NCBI RefSeq assembly: GCF_000808015.1
Contig: NZ_JWHR01000027.1
Span: 1-39,754 of the forward strand
Reading direction: 5' to 3'
DNA: 39,754 bases
Source: Terrisporobacter othiniensis
GTDB taxonomy: Bacteria; Bacillota; Clostridia; Peptostreptococcales; Peptostreptococcaceae
The notes under the pieces are model-generated. The model was not told the DNA's origin. It searched no databases and saw only the letters and a list, made by a program, of their open reading frames with translations. Each line of letters opens with the position of its first letter. Within the stretch, counting starts at the first letter, position 1. Below are positions 1 to 8,612 of the stretch, in pieces. The position numbers were made by a program, and so were the translations under genes.

Positions 1-51
1 ATATAGACTTCACGGCCTATTTTGAAAAAATTATAATAAAAGGAGAATTTT

Positions 52-1941
52 ATGTTAAAGAAATGTTTGATTGTTATTTTTATTATATTAAGTTTTATAA
101 TTTCAAAAGAGATTCTTTTTAGTAATACAGATCTTAGCTATACAGAAATTATAAAAGAGTTTAAAAAGGATTATGAATCCACTGAAAAAATAAGCTCTGA
201 ATCTTTATCTGAATATGAAGAGTTTTTAGATAAAAATGGAGAAAAGTCGGACCGGTTTATTATAGATACATATATTAAATATGCAGATAATATAATTAGT
301 CAAGAAGAAGAGGAAAATATAAAAAGTAATATACAAGAAAGTAAATATTTAAATTCTAAAATCTTAGGAGGTCAACTTCTATATAAATATTATTTAGAAA
401 ATGATAAATCTAATAAAGCTAAAGAGCTAATTATAAATATATTTGATCAAATAAAAAGAAAGCAGTTTGAGAATAATGAAGATGAAATAACTTATTTCTT
501 AGGAATGGTAGCATCTGAAGCTGATGATAAATCTATTTCAATTGAAATATTAGAAAGTTTACTAGATAATAAAGATGCAACAAATAGAATTAAGCTAAAA
601 ATAAATGAAGAGTTAAGGTACTTATATCTTTATATTAATAATTATGCAAAGGCATCAGAAGTATCAGTTAAATCAATAATTATATCAAATCAGCAAAATT
701 TACATGAAGAAACATCAGAAGGGTTAATTGAATTAGCACAATTGTTTAAAAAGCTAGGAGGAATAGAAACTGGTATTGAGTTAATAAAAAAATCTTTATC
801 TATTGATTTAGAAGATGAATTTAAAAATGCAGATATAAAAACTTATGGCTTATTAACTCTTGGGGAGTTATATCTGACTAGAGGAGACTATAAGAATGCC
901 AAGCTAGTTTCAGAGAAAATACCTAAGTATAAAGATAGTATACCGATTGATACTTATCGTGATATAGAAATAATAAAAGCTAATATGGATGCAAAAATTG
1001 CTATAATGGAAGATGACTTAAAGTTAGCAAAAGAACATTTAGATAACTCTAAGTATTTGCAAGAAATTGATGAAGAGGATTACTATATTGGAAAAGAGAT
1101 TTCTTATTCATTAGCATTAGGAAAGTTTTATGAAGAGACCAATCAATATGAAGATGCAATTAAACTTTATGAGTCAATGTTAGATGAAAATAAAAATAAT
1201 ATATATATAGTAGAGCAAATTTTAGAAGCCTTAATAGATGTAGAAGATGATGATACTAAAAGAAGTGATTATTATAAGCAGTTAATAGAATTAAAAGAAA
1301 AAGAAGAAGACGAGCGATATGGAAATTATACATTTTACATTTTAGATAAAATTAATAATGAAAATGAACTAATAGAAAAAAATAAATCTATATCAAATCA
1401 TTATAGATTAATTATACTTTTAATAATAGTGGGCGGATTAATTGTTATAATATTATTTAATAAAATTAAAAATATAAAAGTAAAAAGTAAGCAAGATGTT
1501 TTAGTCAATGCCTATAATAGAAGACATTTTGATACAACTTATAAAAGGTTATTAAGCAAAGATAAGTTATTTTCTATTATTATTTTAGATTTAGATAATT
1601 TTAAGAGTATAAATGATAATTTTGGACATGATATAGGAGATATTGTTTTAATTAATATTTGCAAGGTAATTCAACAATTATTAGATGAAAAAAGTTCTTT
1701 ATTTAGATATGGTGGCGAAGAGTTTGTAATAATTTCTCAAGATAAATCTAGAGAAGAGGTATTACAATTAGCTGAAAATATTAGAGCTAGAGTTGAATTT
1801 TTACATTGGAAAGAGGATATAGTTACTACATTAAGTATAGGGGTAGCACATTCAGATGATAACGGAAGTAATACATTTAAGAAAGCAGATGAAAAACTAT
1901 ATGTATCTAAAAAGACTGGAAAAAATAAGGTTACATCATAA
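52..1941 (+). CDS. Membrane TPR-GGDEF diguanylate cyclase
   Basis: Probable diguanylate cyclase making the second messenger c-di-GMP at the membrane. Residues about 4-25 form a signal anchor. Residues about 30-440 are helical and TPR-like (for example the ALGKFYEETNQYEDAIKLYE stretch) and probably lie outside the cell as a sensor. A second membrane segment covers about 453-472, and a cytoplasmic GGDEF domain runs from about 480 to the end. The active-site motif is GGEEF at 554-558, preceded by the usual DLDNFKSINDNFGHDIGD metal/GTP-binding block. The RxxD inhibitory site normally placed nine residues before GG is absent (DEKS instead), so product inhibition through that site is not expected. 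The start follows AAAGGAG with good spacing. No clear gene partner is present. The family call is secure; the sensed signal is unknown. Confidence 0.93.
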   Translation: MLKKCLIVIFIILSFIISKEILFSNTDLSYTEIIKEFKKDYESTEKISSESLSEYEEFLDKNGEKSDRFIIDTYIKYADNIISQEEEENIKSNIQESKYLNSKILGGQLLYKYYLENDKSNKAKELIINIFDQIKRKQFENNEDEITYFLGMVASEADDKSISIEILESLLDNKDATNRIKLKINEELRYLYLYINNYAKASEVSVKSIIISNQQNLHEETSEGLIELAQLFKKLGGIETGIELIKKSLSIDLEDEFKNADIKTYGLLTLGELYLTRGDYKNAKLVSEKIPKYKDSIPIDTYRDIEIIKANMDAKIAIMEDDLKLAKEHLDNSKYLQEIDEEDYYIGKEISYSLALGKFYEETNQYEDAIKLYESMLDENKNNIYIVEQILEALIDVEDDDTKRSDYYKQLIELKEKEEDERYGNYTFYILDKINNENELIEKNKSISNHYRLIILLIIVGGLIVIILFNKIKNIKVKSKQDVLVNAYNRRHFDTTYKRLLSKDKLFSIIILDLDNFKSINDNFGHDIGDIVLINICKVIQQLLDEKSSLFRYGGEEFVIISQDKSREEVLQLAENIRARVEFLHWKEDIVTTLSIGVAHSDDNGSNTFKKADEKLYVSKKTGKNKVTS

Positions 1942-2084
1942 ATTAATATAAAAAGTAATTGGAATATTATTTGTAAGTAAATAGTTTAGAAGTTACAAAT
2001 CAACAAGTTATAGAATAGACACTAAATTAAGCTAATACTTCAAATGATGGTACATTATTGTACAAATAAAGAACAAAATATTAA

Positions 2085-2300
2085 ATATACGTTATATGCG
2101 TTTTTTTTGACGAAGAATTTAGAAAAGTAGAAATTACGATAGACGAAATAAAATCCATATTTAAAACAGAGAATAAAAAATACATAACTAAGTATAATTC
2201 TAAGATTATTAGACCAAAGTGTCATGATATTAATAAATTTATAAAAAATAGGAAACTTTTTATTCATACAGGAAGGAATGGCTATGGCAGCATCTTTTGA
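2085..2300 (+). pseudogene. Start-less ORF remnant, family unknown
   Basis: An open stretch of 71 codons, bounded by stops and without a usable start or ribosome site, reads like protein (DEEFRKVEITIDEIKSIF near its start, HTGRNGYGSIF at its end). It may be the tail of a deleted gene. I do not recognise the family. The opposite strand also has an open frame, but that one is a run of Phe/Tyr/Ile typical of reversed AT-rich coding sequence. Confidence 0.35.
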
Positions 2301-2370
2301 TTTTTATAAATACTATATTCTAATATAAACTTAGTATTCTAGATAATAATAAAAATAAGAATTGTAAGTA

Positions 2371-2401
2371 TATTCAATATTATAGAGGATAATATTGAAT
2401 A
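2371..2401. repeat. 12-bp perfect inverted repeat upstream of the YvlD-like gene
   Basis: TATTCAATATTA and TAATATTGAATA flank a 7-nt loop. No T-run follows, so an operator or an mRNA leader hairpin is more likely than a terminator. The next gene starts about 140 bp downstream. The rest of 1942-2542 shows only the ORF remnant and featureless AT-rich DNA. Confidence 0.5.
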
Positions 2402-2542
2402 TATTGGTCAATATATAGCTATAATGTAAAAATAATAAATATTTATTATTTAAAAGCAAATTATTTAATCAATACTGAGGGTTTATTTGTATGATCTAAT
2501 GGTAAAAAGTAATTATAAAATTTTATTAAAGGAGTAGCTTAT

Positions 2543-2911
2543 ATGGCACATGATAATAATGAAAAAAGAGGAAATGATAATAATTTATTAAGATGGATAG
2601 GAAGATTTATATTAGTTGCAATTATTCTAATGATAACATCATTTTTAACTCCAGGATTTTCAATAAATGGAATGTGGTCATTTTTAATAGCTGCAGTTGT
2701 AATATCTGGATTAGACTATTTAGCAGAATTGCTTATGGGAGTTGATGCATCTCCTTTTGGAAAAGGTATAAAAGGTTTTATAATTGCAGCAATAATAATA
2801 TACTTAGCACAATTTTTAGTTCCTAATATGGGTGTAAGTATTATAGGAGCAGTACTGGCGGCTATAGTTATTGGAATTTTAGATGCAGTATTTCCTGTTA
2901 GAGCTATGTAA
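2543..2911 (+). CDS. YvlD-like / phage-holin-4-family small membrane protein
   Basis: A 122-residue integral membrane protein with a short charged N-terminus (about 16 residues) followed by four hydrophobic segments at roughly 17-37, 43-64, 73-92 and 96-115. The pattern, with repeated glycine-rich helices and LIAAVVISGLDYLAELL, matches the YvlD / Phage_holin_4_2 (PF04020) family. Members are usually chromosomal envelope-stress proteins rather than real holins. No lysin or phage gene lies nearby, so a lysis role is not supported. The start follows AAAGGAG at a 9-nt distance. The family call is made from memory of the pattern. Confidence 0.75.
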   Translation: MAHDNNEKRGNDNNLLRWIGRFILVAIILMITSFLTPGFSINGMWSFLIAAVVISGLDYLAELLMGVDASPFGKGIKGFIIAAIIIYLAQFLVPNMGVSIIGAVLAAIVIGILDAVFPVRAM

Positions 2912-3047
2912 TTAAAAGTATATTTAAAAGAATATTTATCTTATATACAATATAATTTTATAAATAATAAAATCTCCGTAGATATTTGAAATAATTATGA
3001 TACTATTTAAATAAGTAATTAAATATAAGAATTAAGGGGAGGATATT

Positions 3048-3314
3048 ATGGATACAGTTGAAATTGTAAGAACCGTAATAGGAGTAGTATTTATACTATT
3101 TGGATTAGGGGTATATGCATATGATAAACTTCACGATATGAAATATTCAGAATTTAGATATAGCCCTATAAGTTGGATTTTTTGTTTATTGGCAGGTATT
3201 TTAGCTATGGCTTATGATGTGAAGATAGGAACTATATCTATAATAGTTACTTTAATATTATGGATAATTACAAAGACAGTGGTATCAAATTTAACTAAAA
3301 AAAAATCAATGTAA
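3048..3314 (+). CDS. Small three-helix membrane protein, unknown function
   Basis: An 88-residue protein with hydrophobic segments at about 6-25, 42-55 and 60-79 and a basic C-terminus (LTKKKSM). It has a strong AGGGGAGG ribosome site and a hairpin terminator immediately after the stop, so it looks like a real monocistronic or second gene after the YvlD-like one. The two genes are 136 bp apart and could share a transcript. No family recognised. Confidence 0.7.
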   Translation: MDTVEIVRTVIGVVFILFGLGVYAYDKLHDMKYSEFRYSPISWIFCLLAGILAMAYDVKIGTISIIVTLILWIITKTVVSNLTKKKSM

Positions 3315-3321
3315 ATATATA

Positions 3322-3372
3322 AAAAAATATCCCTTTTGTTTATAAAGCATAAACTTAAGGGATATTTTTTTA
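3322..3372 (+). terminator. Rho-independent terminator
   Basis: AATATCCCTT pairs with AAGGGATATT across a 20-nt loop and is followed by a run of Ts. It sits right behind the 88-residue membrane protein gene. Confidence 0.8.
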
Positions 3373-3411
3373 TTTCTAGCTTTGTGACTTGGTCAGCGTA
3401 CAAAGCGAATT

Positions 3412-3576
3412 TTCTATAAAGAATATAATAATCATGAACTTATTATGGAAAATATCTATAGAGTACTTTTAACAAGAAGTAGAAAAGGAATGATTCTATA
3501 TATTCCACAATCAGGGGTACTAGACGAAATTTATGATTTCTGCAAGAAAATAGGAATTATAGCTTTTTCATATTAA
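3412..3576 (+). pseudogene. C-terminal remnant of a DUF2075-type SF1 helicase
   Basis: About 54 codons of open frame without a start end in a stop. The piece ENIYRVLLTRSRKGMILYIP is the typical last conserved block (motif VI-like RVLLTRxxxG) of DUF2075/SF1 helicases, in which it precedes a short C-terminal tail. No N-terminal part exists upstream, so this is a dead 3' fragment. The motif is visible; the family name is from recall. Confidence 0.65.
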
Positions 3577-3797
3577 TGAGTATTATCATGGAAAACTTCT
3601 AAAGCTCTTACATCACAATTTAATTCTTCTCTAATTTCACTTTAAATTGCAGATCATAAAGACTCACCTTCTTCAACTTTCCCACCTGAAAATTCCTACA
3701 TATTTGGTAGACTCATACTCGGAGATCTTAAAGCATATAATATCTCATTGTTTTCATTTTCTATAATAGCTGCTACTACTTTTATACTTTTTTTCAT
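3561..3797 (-). pseudogene. Dead MutT/NUDIX nucleotide pyrophosphohydrolase
   Basis: On the minus strand an ATG at 3797 opens a frame reading KKSIKVVAAIIENENNEIL then a recognisable NUDIX box, GGKVEEGESL..SAI.SEIREEL, fitting Gx5Ex7-x-EUxEE. It carries in-frame stops at codons 34 (TAG where Trp is usual), 48, 52 and 75, and the first Arg of the box is Ser. It resembles the small (deoxy)nucleoside triphosphate pyrophosphohydrolases of clostridia. It overlaps the end of the helicase remnant antisense. The bases from about 3800 to 4028 show no further gene. Confidence 0.75.
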
Positions 3798-4046
3798 TAT
3801 GTAACTTCAGATTATTTTATAGATTTATTATACTGTATATTTAAGAGAATAGAATATCAAAATTTATTAAGCAGAAATGATTTTGAATATAGTAAATGAA
3901 CCATTGTGTGCCTTATAATTATAACCGGATGGCATGTAGCATAAATAGGTACTTCTGTATGTCTATCTACTACAACTCAAAGTACATATATACCCATATA
4001 AAATCATATAATTTAAAAAATATATAATGTGGAGGGAAGGGTTAGT

Positions 4047-4982
4047 ATGGATGAAACGGATAAAAATATATGCACTTTTTGTGATGAAGAAGTTGATGAG
4101 GAAGATAAATTTTTGTGCAAAAACTGCGATGCTATATACCATAAAAAATGCTTATTAGACAACAATGGTTTATGCAAAATTTGCAATCATGATAATATGA
4201 ATGATTTACAATTGGAAGAAGAAAATAATCAAGAAACGAACATAAATGAAAATTCAACACAAGGTGAAGAAACAGAATTAAAAGATAATAAATTCTGTAC
4301 AAATTGTGGTCAGTTATTACAAGACGGACAGTGTTACTGCCCTAAATGTGGTATGAAAGCAGATGAAGTAGATAAAGATAAACCAGTAAAAAATCTAGTT
4401 TCACCTAAATTCAACAAAAAGTACTTAATAATAATTCTATGCATAATAGGTATTAGCATAATAGGTGTTTCGGTTCATAATTATAATAAAAAACAAGAAC
4501 AACAACAAGCAAGGATAGAATATATTCAGTTAGTAAAAGAATATCAAGAAGAAGTACTATTAGCAGGAGCAAATTTAGAAGATATTTCAGATACAGTTCA
4601 AAAATATTGGCATGAAAATATTTTTGAGGACAAACATGGCTCTAGTATAGATTCAGCTATTTTAATGGCTGTTTTGGATAAAAACGAGGAGATTGAGCTA
4701 GCTAAAACTTATGATGAAGAAATACAATTGTTATATAGTAAATTAAAATCAATACCTGAAGGTAGTGAAGATTTATCAGATGTGCTAAATATAATAAGTG
4801 ATACATATAATTCATATACTAATTTTTATGATTTTGCAATTGAACCAACAGGAAACTATAATGAATACTCAGATAAAAATAGTTCCAAAACTGATGATTT
4901 TTTAGATAAATATAGAGTACTTGAAAATTATATAGAAACAGATACGGAATTTAGTAATACAAATACGAAAGAAGTATCATAG
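4047..4982 (+). CDS. Membrane-anchored prokaryotic RING-like / zinc-ribbon protein
   Basis: 311 residues when started at the ATG at 4047. The GTG further upstream at 4029 is rejected because the GGAGGGAAGG ribosome site (4031-4040) lies inside that extension. An N-terminal zinc module has C9-x2-C12-x11-C24-x2-C27-x4-H32-x2-C35-x7-C43-x2-C46, the Prok-RING/PHD-like C4HC3 order. A second zinc ribbon follows (CTNCGQLLQDGQCYCPKCG). One membrane helix lies at about 124-146, followed by a helical C-terminal region of about 165 residues, probably extracellular. No E2- or ubiquitin-like partner is present, so ubiquitin ligation is not implied; protein binding is the safer inference. Confidence 0.7.
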   Translation: MDETDKNICTFCDEEVDEEDKFLCKNCDAIYHKKCLLDNNGLCKICNHDNMNDLQLEEENNQETNINENSTQGEETELKDNKFCTNCGQLLQDGQCYCPKCGMKADEVDKDKPVKNLVSPKFNKKYLIIILCIIGISIIGVSVHNYNKKQEQQQARIEYIQLVKEYQEEVLLAGANLEDISDTVQKYWHENIFEDKHGSSIDSAILMAVLDKNEEIELAKTYDEEIQLLYSKLKSIPEGSEDLSDVLNIISDTYNSYTNFYDFAIEPTGNYNEYSDKNSSKTDDFLDKYRVLENYIETDTEFSNTNTKEVS

Positions 4983-5015
4983 GGATTTGATATAGATAAT
5001 GAAACTTTAATTTAT

Positions 5016-5056
5016 GGTTGTAGAGAGGTTTGGGTAAAACAAACTTACCTACAGTC
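5016..5056. repeat. TACCTACAGTC hairpin repeat, copy 1
   Basis: GGTTGTAG pairs with CTACAGTC (with G-T pairs) around an inner GTTTG/CAAAC helix. The 22 bases at 5035-5056 are identical to 9880-9901. Unlike copy 2 it is not followed by a T-run. Confidence 0.6.
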
Positions 5057-5094
5057 ACAATTATTATAGTGATTTTATTTTGAAAATAAATATG

Positions 5095-5125
5095 AAAGCC
5101 TGGAGTTCAATTCTCCAGGCTTTTT
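5095..5125 (+). terminator. Rho-independent terminator between convergent genes
   Basis: AAAGCCTGGAG and CTCCAGGCTTT form an 11-bp stem with a 7-nt loop followed by Ts on the plus strand. It ends the RING-like gene and, read the other way, probably also the secreted protein gene. Confidence 0.85.
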
Positions 5126-5131
5126 GTAGTA

Positions 5132-5704
5132 CTATGATACTTTCTTTATTTGATTGTAAATTTTCATTACTTTATCAACTCGGTCGTTGTATTTATTTAT
5201 ATAGTCATAAGCACATAATTTATTTTTAAAACCAAAATAAGTAGGTTTAGATTGAAGGTTATCTAGTTTATCACATTCAGAAATATCTTTTTTATACTGA
5301 TTTTTAAATTCATTATAAGCTTTATCTAAATTATCGTTCATATCATTTAACATGGACAACATATCTTTGGCTAATATATTAATCTCTTTATTATTTGTTG
5401 AGTTATTTTCTAAAAAAGAAATAAGAGATTGAGTTTTTTTCTTGTTTTCCTTGATTTTTTTTAAAGTTGGTTCAATGTAGCCATAGTCTACACCAACTTT
5501 TTCTGCTTTATGTAATTTTATAGGATTTAAGACAGTTGGATATTTATCTAAAGTATCAAATTTATCCTTTTTTATATAGGTTTTCAAAGTCTTAGTGTAT
5601 TGTTTTGTGCTTAACTCATTTGACTTACTTGATGCAAGTATATTGGGTGCGCTGACTGTAAGAATACAGAGTGAAACCATAATGATTTTTAATATTTTTT
5701 TCAT
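5132..5704 (-). CDS. Secreted helical protein, unknown function
   Basis: 190 residues with a classic signal peptide (KK at 2-3, hydrophobic core about 5-18, cleavage probably near SAPNILASS). The mature part is Lys/Asp/Asn-rich and mostly helical, with a short coiled-coil-like stretch (LKKIKENKKKTQSLISFLEN). A good GAGGTGAT ribosome site stands before the ATG. No catalytic motif, lipobox or anchor is seen. It converges on the RING-like gene with a shared terminator. Family not recognised. Confidence 0.75.
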   Translation of the reverse strand: MKKILKIIMVSLCILTVSAPNILASSKSNELSTKQYTKTLKTYIKKDKFDTLDKYPTVLNPIKLHKAEKVGVDYGYIEPTLKKIKENKKKTQSLISFLENNSTNNKEINILAKDMLSMLNDMNDNLDKAYNEFKNQYKKDISECDKLDNLQSKPTYFGFKNKLCAYDYINKYNDRVDKVMKIYNQIKKVS

Positions 5705-5845
5705 ATAATCACCTCAGTATTTATTTTGCGAAGTTAATGTATAAATATACTAAAATGATGGAATAAGTATGTAGAGAAATCTACCCTTTGATAACATTAT
5801 GATATAATAATTATAATCAAGAAAGATAATAATAGAATTGCTTAA

Positions 5846-6010
5846 AACTCTGAAAAAGGTCCAGAGTATAATTTTTCATCAGTAGTGTATCATGAAACTA
5901 TTTATTAGGATTTTGGAGAACATAACAGAAAATTTGCTTTAAGGGCTAATAAGTTTCCAAATTATAAAAAATGTTTAGATGAGTTGAATTTATTTGTAGA
6001 ATATGATTAA
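5846..6010 (+). pseudogene. Start-less ORF remnant with one internal stop
   Basis: A coding-like stretch without a start has one TAG inside and ends at a TAA. Its best part reads HNRKFALRANKFPNYKKCLD followed by an acidic tail. It is the only gene-like content in 5705-6055 and probably the 3' end of a lost gene. Family unknown. Confidence 0.4.
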
Positions 6011-6055
6011 AAACAATATAGAATTAACATATGTAAAAAGGGAGGGGGGAGGCTT

Positions 6056-7060
6056 ATGATGATTAGTCTAGAATCATATATGGAATCTTTGGAAGATAAA
6101 AGTTATGAAGGTCTAATAAGAGAACGAGACGCTTTAATTAAGGAAATTCGAGAATTTGAGAAAAATAAAGATCGTTGGGGAGATGAGTGTATGGTACATC
6201 CTTCCCCAGATGTAGTGTATCAGTGTAATCTTCAGTATTTGGCTAGATTGTGCGAATTAATAGCTAAAACATATAACTGTGTTTATGTTCAAGGAGAAGT
6301 TAAAGAAAAGGAAAATTTTGAGTGGATTTACATTATCAGAGAGTGGTTGTCGAATAAGCAAATATATGAAAGTACTGTTGAAGAAAATGTTATAGCACGA
6401 AAGAAGGGCAAGGAATACTCGTTATCAGACCACTTGCAAGGTTTAATATATTCTTTATTGAGTAATCAACGCCCTTGGAGTAGGATAGTACCACATCTTT
6501 CAGAAATAGATTCTATTTTCTATAATTACGATGTGGATAGAGTGAAATCAACAGATGGTGATTTTTTTGCAAATGAAATATGTCGAATAAAATGTGGAAA
6601 TCGAAATATTGCCTCACAGATGCGAAATATCAATAAGAACATAGAAACAATGGAAAAGATAGAGCAAGATTATGGTAGTATGGATGCGTTTGTTACATCA
6701 GCACCTGTCTATGAAGTCGTAAAAAGTTTATCGGCATATAATTCTAAATATAAGTTACATAATGTGGGAGAACCATTAGCTTGGGAATATCTACGTAATG
6801 TTGGAATAGATGGTGCAAAACCGGATGTTCATTTGTGCCGTTTTTTCGGTGGTAATCGTATGGGAAAAGGTAACCACTCTCCTGCATCTATGAGAGAGGT
6901 TTATGAAACGGTTTTAAGGATCTCGAAAAATACAGGGCTATCAATGGCTCTAATTGATTCATTGGTATGGAATTATTGTGCGGAAGGATATGGAGAAGTA
7001 TGTACAGCAAATCCTAAATGCACACAGTGCCCTATTAGAGCATTCTGTCAAGAACCTTGA
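6056..7060 (+). CDS. Endonuclease III-like (HhH-GPD) Fe-S DNA glycosylase homologue
   Basis: 334 residues. Residues about 1-100 are family-specific. Residues about 125-334 look like an HhH-GPD glycosylase: a LLSNQRPW segment, a hairpin-like HNVGEPLAWEYLRNVG (about 235-250), then GAKPDVHLCRFFG, whose D257 sits where endonuclease III has its catalytic Asp. Four cysteines close the protein (C316-x5-C-x2-C-x5-C331), close to the C-x6-C-x2-C-x5-C [4Fe-4S] loop of endonuclease III. The hairpin Lys used by bifunctional enzymes appears replaced (VGEPLA for VGRKTA), so a monofunctional glycosylase or a DNA-binding role is possible. Arg codons CGA/CGT/CGC are frequent here but rare in neighbours, suggesting transfer. 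A GGGAGGGGGGAGG site precedes ATGATG, so either ATG could start. Confidence 0.72.
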   Translation: MMISLESYMESLEDKSYEGLIRERDALIKEIREFEKNKDRWGDECMVHPSPDVVYQCNLQYLARLCELIAKTYNCVYVQGEVKEKENFEWIYIIREWLSNKQIYESTVEENVIARKKGKEYSLSDHLQGLIYSLLSNQRPWSRIVPHLSEIDSIFYNYDVDRVKSTDGDFFANEICRIKCGNRNIASQMRNINKNIETMEKIEQDYGSMDAFVTSAPVYEVVKSLSAYNSKYKLHNVGEPLAWEYLRNVGIDGAKPDVHLCRFFGGNRMGKGNHSPASMREVYETVLRISKNTGLSMALIDSLVWNYCAEGYGEVCTANPKCTQCPIRAFCQEP

Positions 7061-7163
7061 CATCTGGTCAAGTTTGTTAATATAAATATACATAAAGGTA
7101 TAACCATTAAATAGAAATAAGAAAAGCAAAATATAATAGCAATTATTTATTGGGAGAGTAAAA

Positions 7164-8411
7164 ATGAAATATATATGTCCAGGATGTAATGAAAAGTTTG
7201 AAATAAGTAAGGCTGATTTAATAACATGCCCCTATTGTGATACTCATATAATCAAAGAAAGTGAATATAAAAAAATAAAAGATACTTTACAAGACAATAA
7301 ATATACAGAAGATGATTTAGAAGATATATTAAAAAATGAATCCAAAATATATGAAAAGATAAAAGGAACTCCTTTAGAAAAGGTAGTAAAGTATATTGAA
7401 GCTATGTATAAACTCTTAAAAGATCCAACAGCAGAGTGGAAGAGTAAGATAGTAGCTTTAGCATCTTTAATATATGTATTTAATCCAGCAGATATAATCC
7501 CAGATATAATCCCAGCTTTGGGACTAGTAGACGATGCAGGTGCAATTATGATTACTGTAGGAGTTTTAGGTAAAGCTATAGAAAAGTATATGACTGAATT
7601 AAATAATAAAAAAGGCAAAAGTGATAAAACAATTATATATAAATTAAAAGGACAAACTTCTACAGATGAAACTGTTGGAACTCAAAAGAAAAATTTATTT
7701 ATATGGAATATACCTTCTAGAAAGAGAAACGACATATATGCACAACTGATTACAGGAAAAATGATTAATGGAAATGAAGTTTATGTGTTAAATAGAAATA
7801 TAGGAGAGCATTTAGTTCCAGCAAATGATTTTGATAAATATATTACGGATAGCATATTTAATGAAGCTACAATGATATTAAAAGCTTTGGGAGTTGAAAA
7901 AATTACATGCACAAGAAAAATAGCTACTGCAACAGATAAAAAGATAGCAGCAAAGGCTAAATTCAAATCAATATTTGATGGTGATAATGATATCAATATA
8001 AAAGGTGTAAACGTACAGGAAGATAAAATAGAGAGTGTTTTTGAAAAAATGGACTTAAGTGAAAGTCTAAAAAATACAGATTTTATAGACAAGTTAATAT
8101 GGTATTTCACAGATAATTCCATTATAAGTGACACTATATTCAATGAAAGATTTATACAAGGATTAAAAAGAACAAATATTAATAGAAGTTTAGAACTTAA
8201 TTCAGTTTTAGATATAGATACTAGAGCTAATATAAAAAAATATTGTGAAGTTACGAGCAGTGTAAATATTAGTGAATGTGTAAAAATACAGTGGAATATT
8301 GATGTTGAATACCATTCACTGTCTGATATAGATAGCCAATGTTTGAAATCAGTATATGAAGATATCCAAAGAAAAATTAATATAAGAAGAGAAGCGATAG
8401 AAGAGTTTTAA
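7164..8411 (+). CDS. Zinc-ribbon plus DUF1232 (YkvA-like) protein
   Basis: 415 residues. An N-terminal zinc ribbon (CPGC at 5-8, CPYC at 22-25) is followed by an acidic helical linker. A DUF1232/YkvA segment lies at about 92-138, with the family signature ADIIPDIIPALGLVDDAGAI in a hydrophobic context that may touch the membrane. The remaining 270 residues are soluble and unrecognised. The ribosome site is GGGAG. DUF1232 proteins have no assigned biochemical role, so none is given here. A palindromic repeat and a terminator follow. Confidence 0.75.
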   Translation: MKYICPGCNEKFEISKADLITCPYCDTHIIKESEYKKIKDTLQDNKYTEDDLEDILKNESKIYEKIKGTPLEKVVKYIEAMYKLLKDPTAEWKSKIVALASLIYVFNPADIIPDIIPALGLVDDAGAIMITVGVLGKAIEKYMTELNNKKGKSDKTIIYKLKGQTSTDETVGTQKKNLFIWNIPSRKRNDIYAQLITGKMINGNEVYVLNRNIGEHLVPANDFDKYITDSIFNEATMILKALGVEKITCTRKIATATDKKIAAKAKFKSIFDGDNDINIKGVNVQEDKIESVFEKMDLSESLKNTDFIDKLIWYFTDNSIISDTIFNERFIQGLKRTNINRSLELNSVLDIDTRANIKKYCEVTSSVNISECVKIQWNIDVEYHSLSDIDSQCLKSVYEDIQRKINIRREAIEEF

Positions 8412-8418
8412 AAGGATA

Positions 8419-8456
8419 GCAAGTCAACCCATTGAAACTGCTTGGCTAAGAGGCTT
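8419..8456. repeat. AGTCAA..TTGGCT intergenic palindromic repeat, copy A
   Basis: AAGTCAACCCATTGAAACTG then CTTGGCTAAGAGGC lies just behind a stop codon. It matches the other copies at 15655, 16085, 29563 and 39515. Confidence 0.55.
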
Positions 8457-8510
8457 ATTCCTTTATATAATTTAGTGAATTGTAGATTTTAATGTAAATT
8501 TATAAAATAA

Positions 8511-8543
8511 AAATAAGTACCTATTCGAAAGGTACTTATTTTT
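8511..8543 (+). terminator. Rho-independent terminator
   Basis: AAATAAGTACC and GGTACTTATTT flank a TATTCGAAA loop and a T-run follows. It ends the zinc-ribbon/DUF1232 transcript. Confidence 0.85.
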
Positions 8544-8612
8544 ATGTTAAAATATACCTAATGGGATAATAGAATAAAGATAATTAGGGCTTAATAAAGG
8601 GGAGTGGGGAAG

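Noticed and set aside
2055..2267. Minus-strand ORF of 70 codons
   Set aside because: Phe/Tyr/Ile-rich reversed reading of AT-rich DNA without ribosome site; the plus strand is the more protein-like frame.
2543..2911. Prophage lysis gene
   Set aside because: Although the family is named after holins, no lysin, tail or packaging gene lies in the window, and chromosomal YvlD-like proteins explain it.
4047..4982. Bacterial ubiquitin-ligase system
   Set aside because: The RING-like Cys/His pattern alone is not enough; no E1, E2 or ubiquitin-like gene is nearby.
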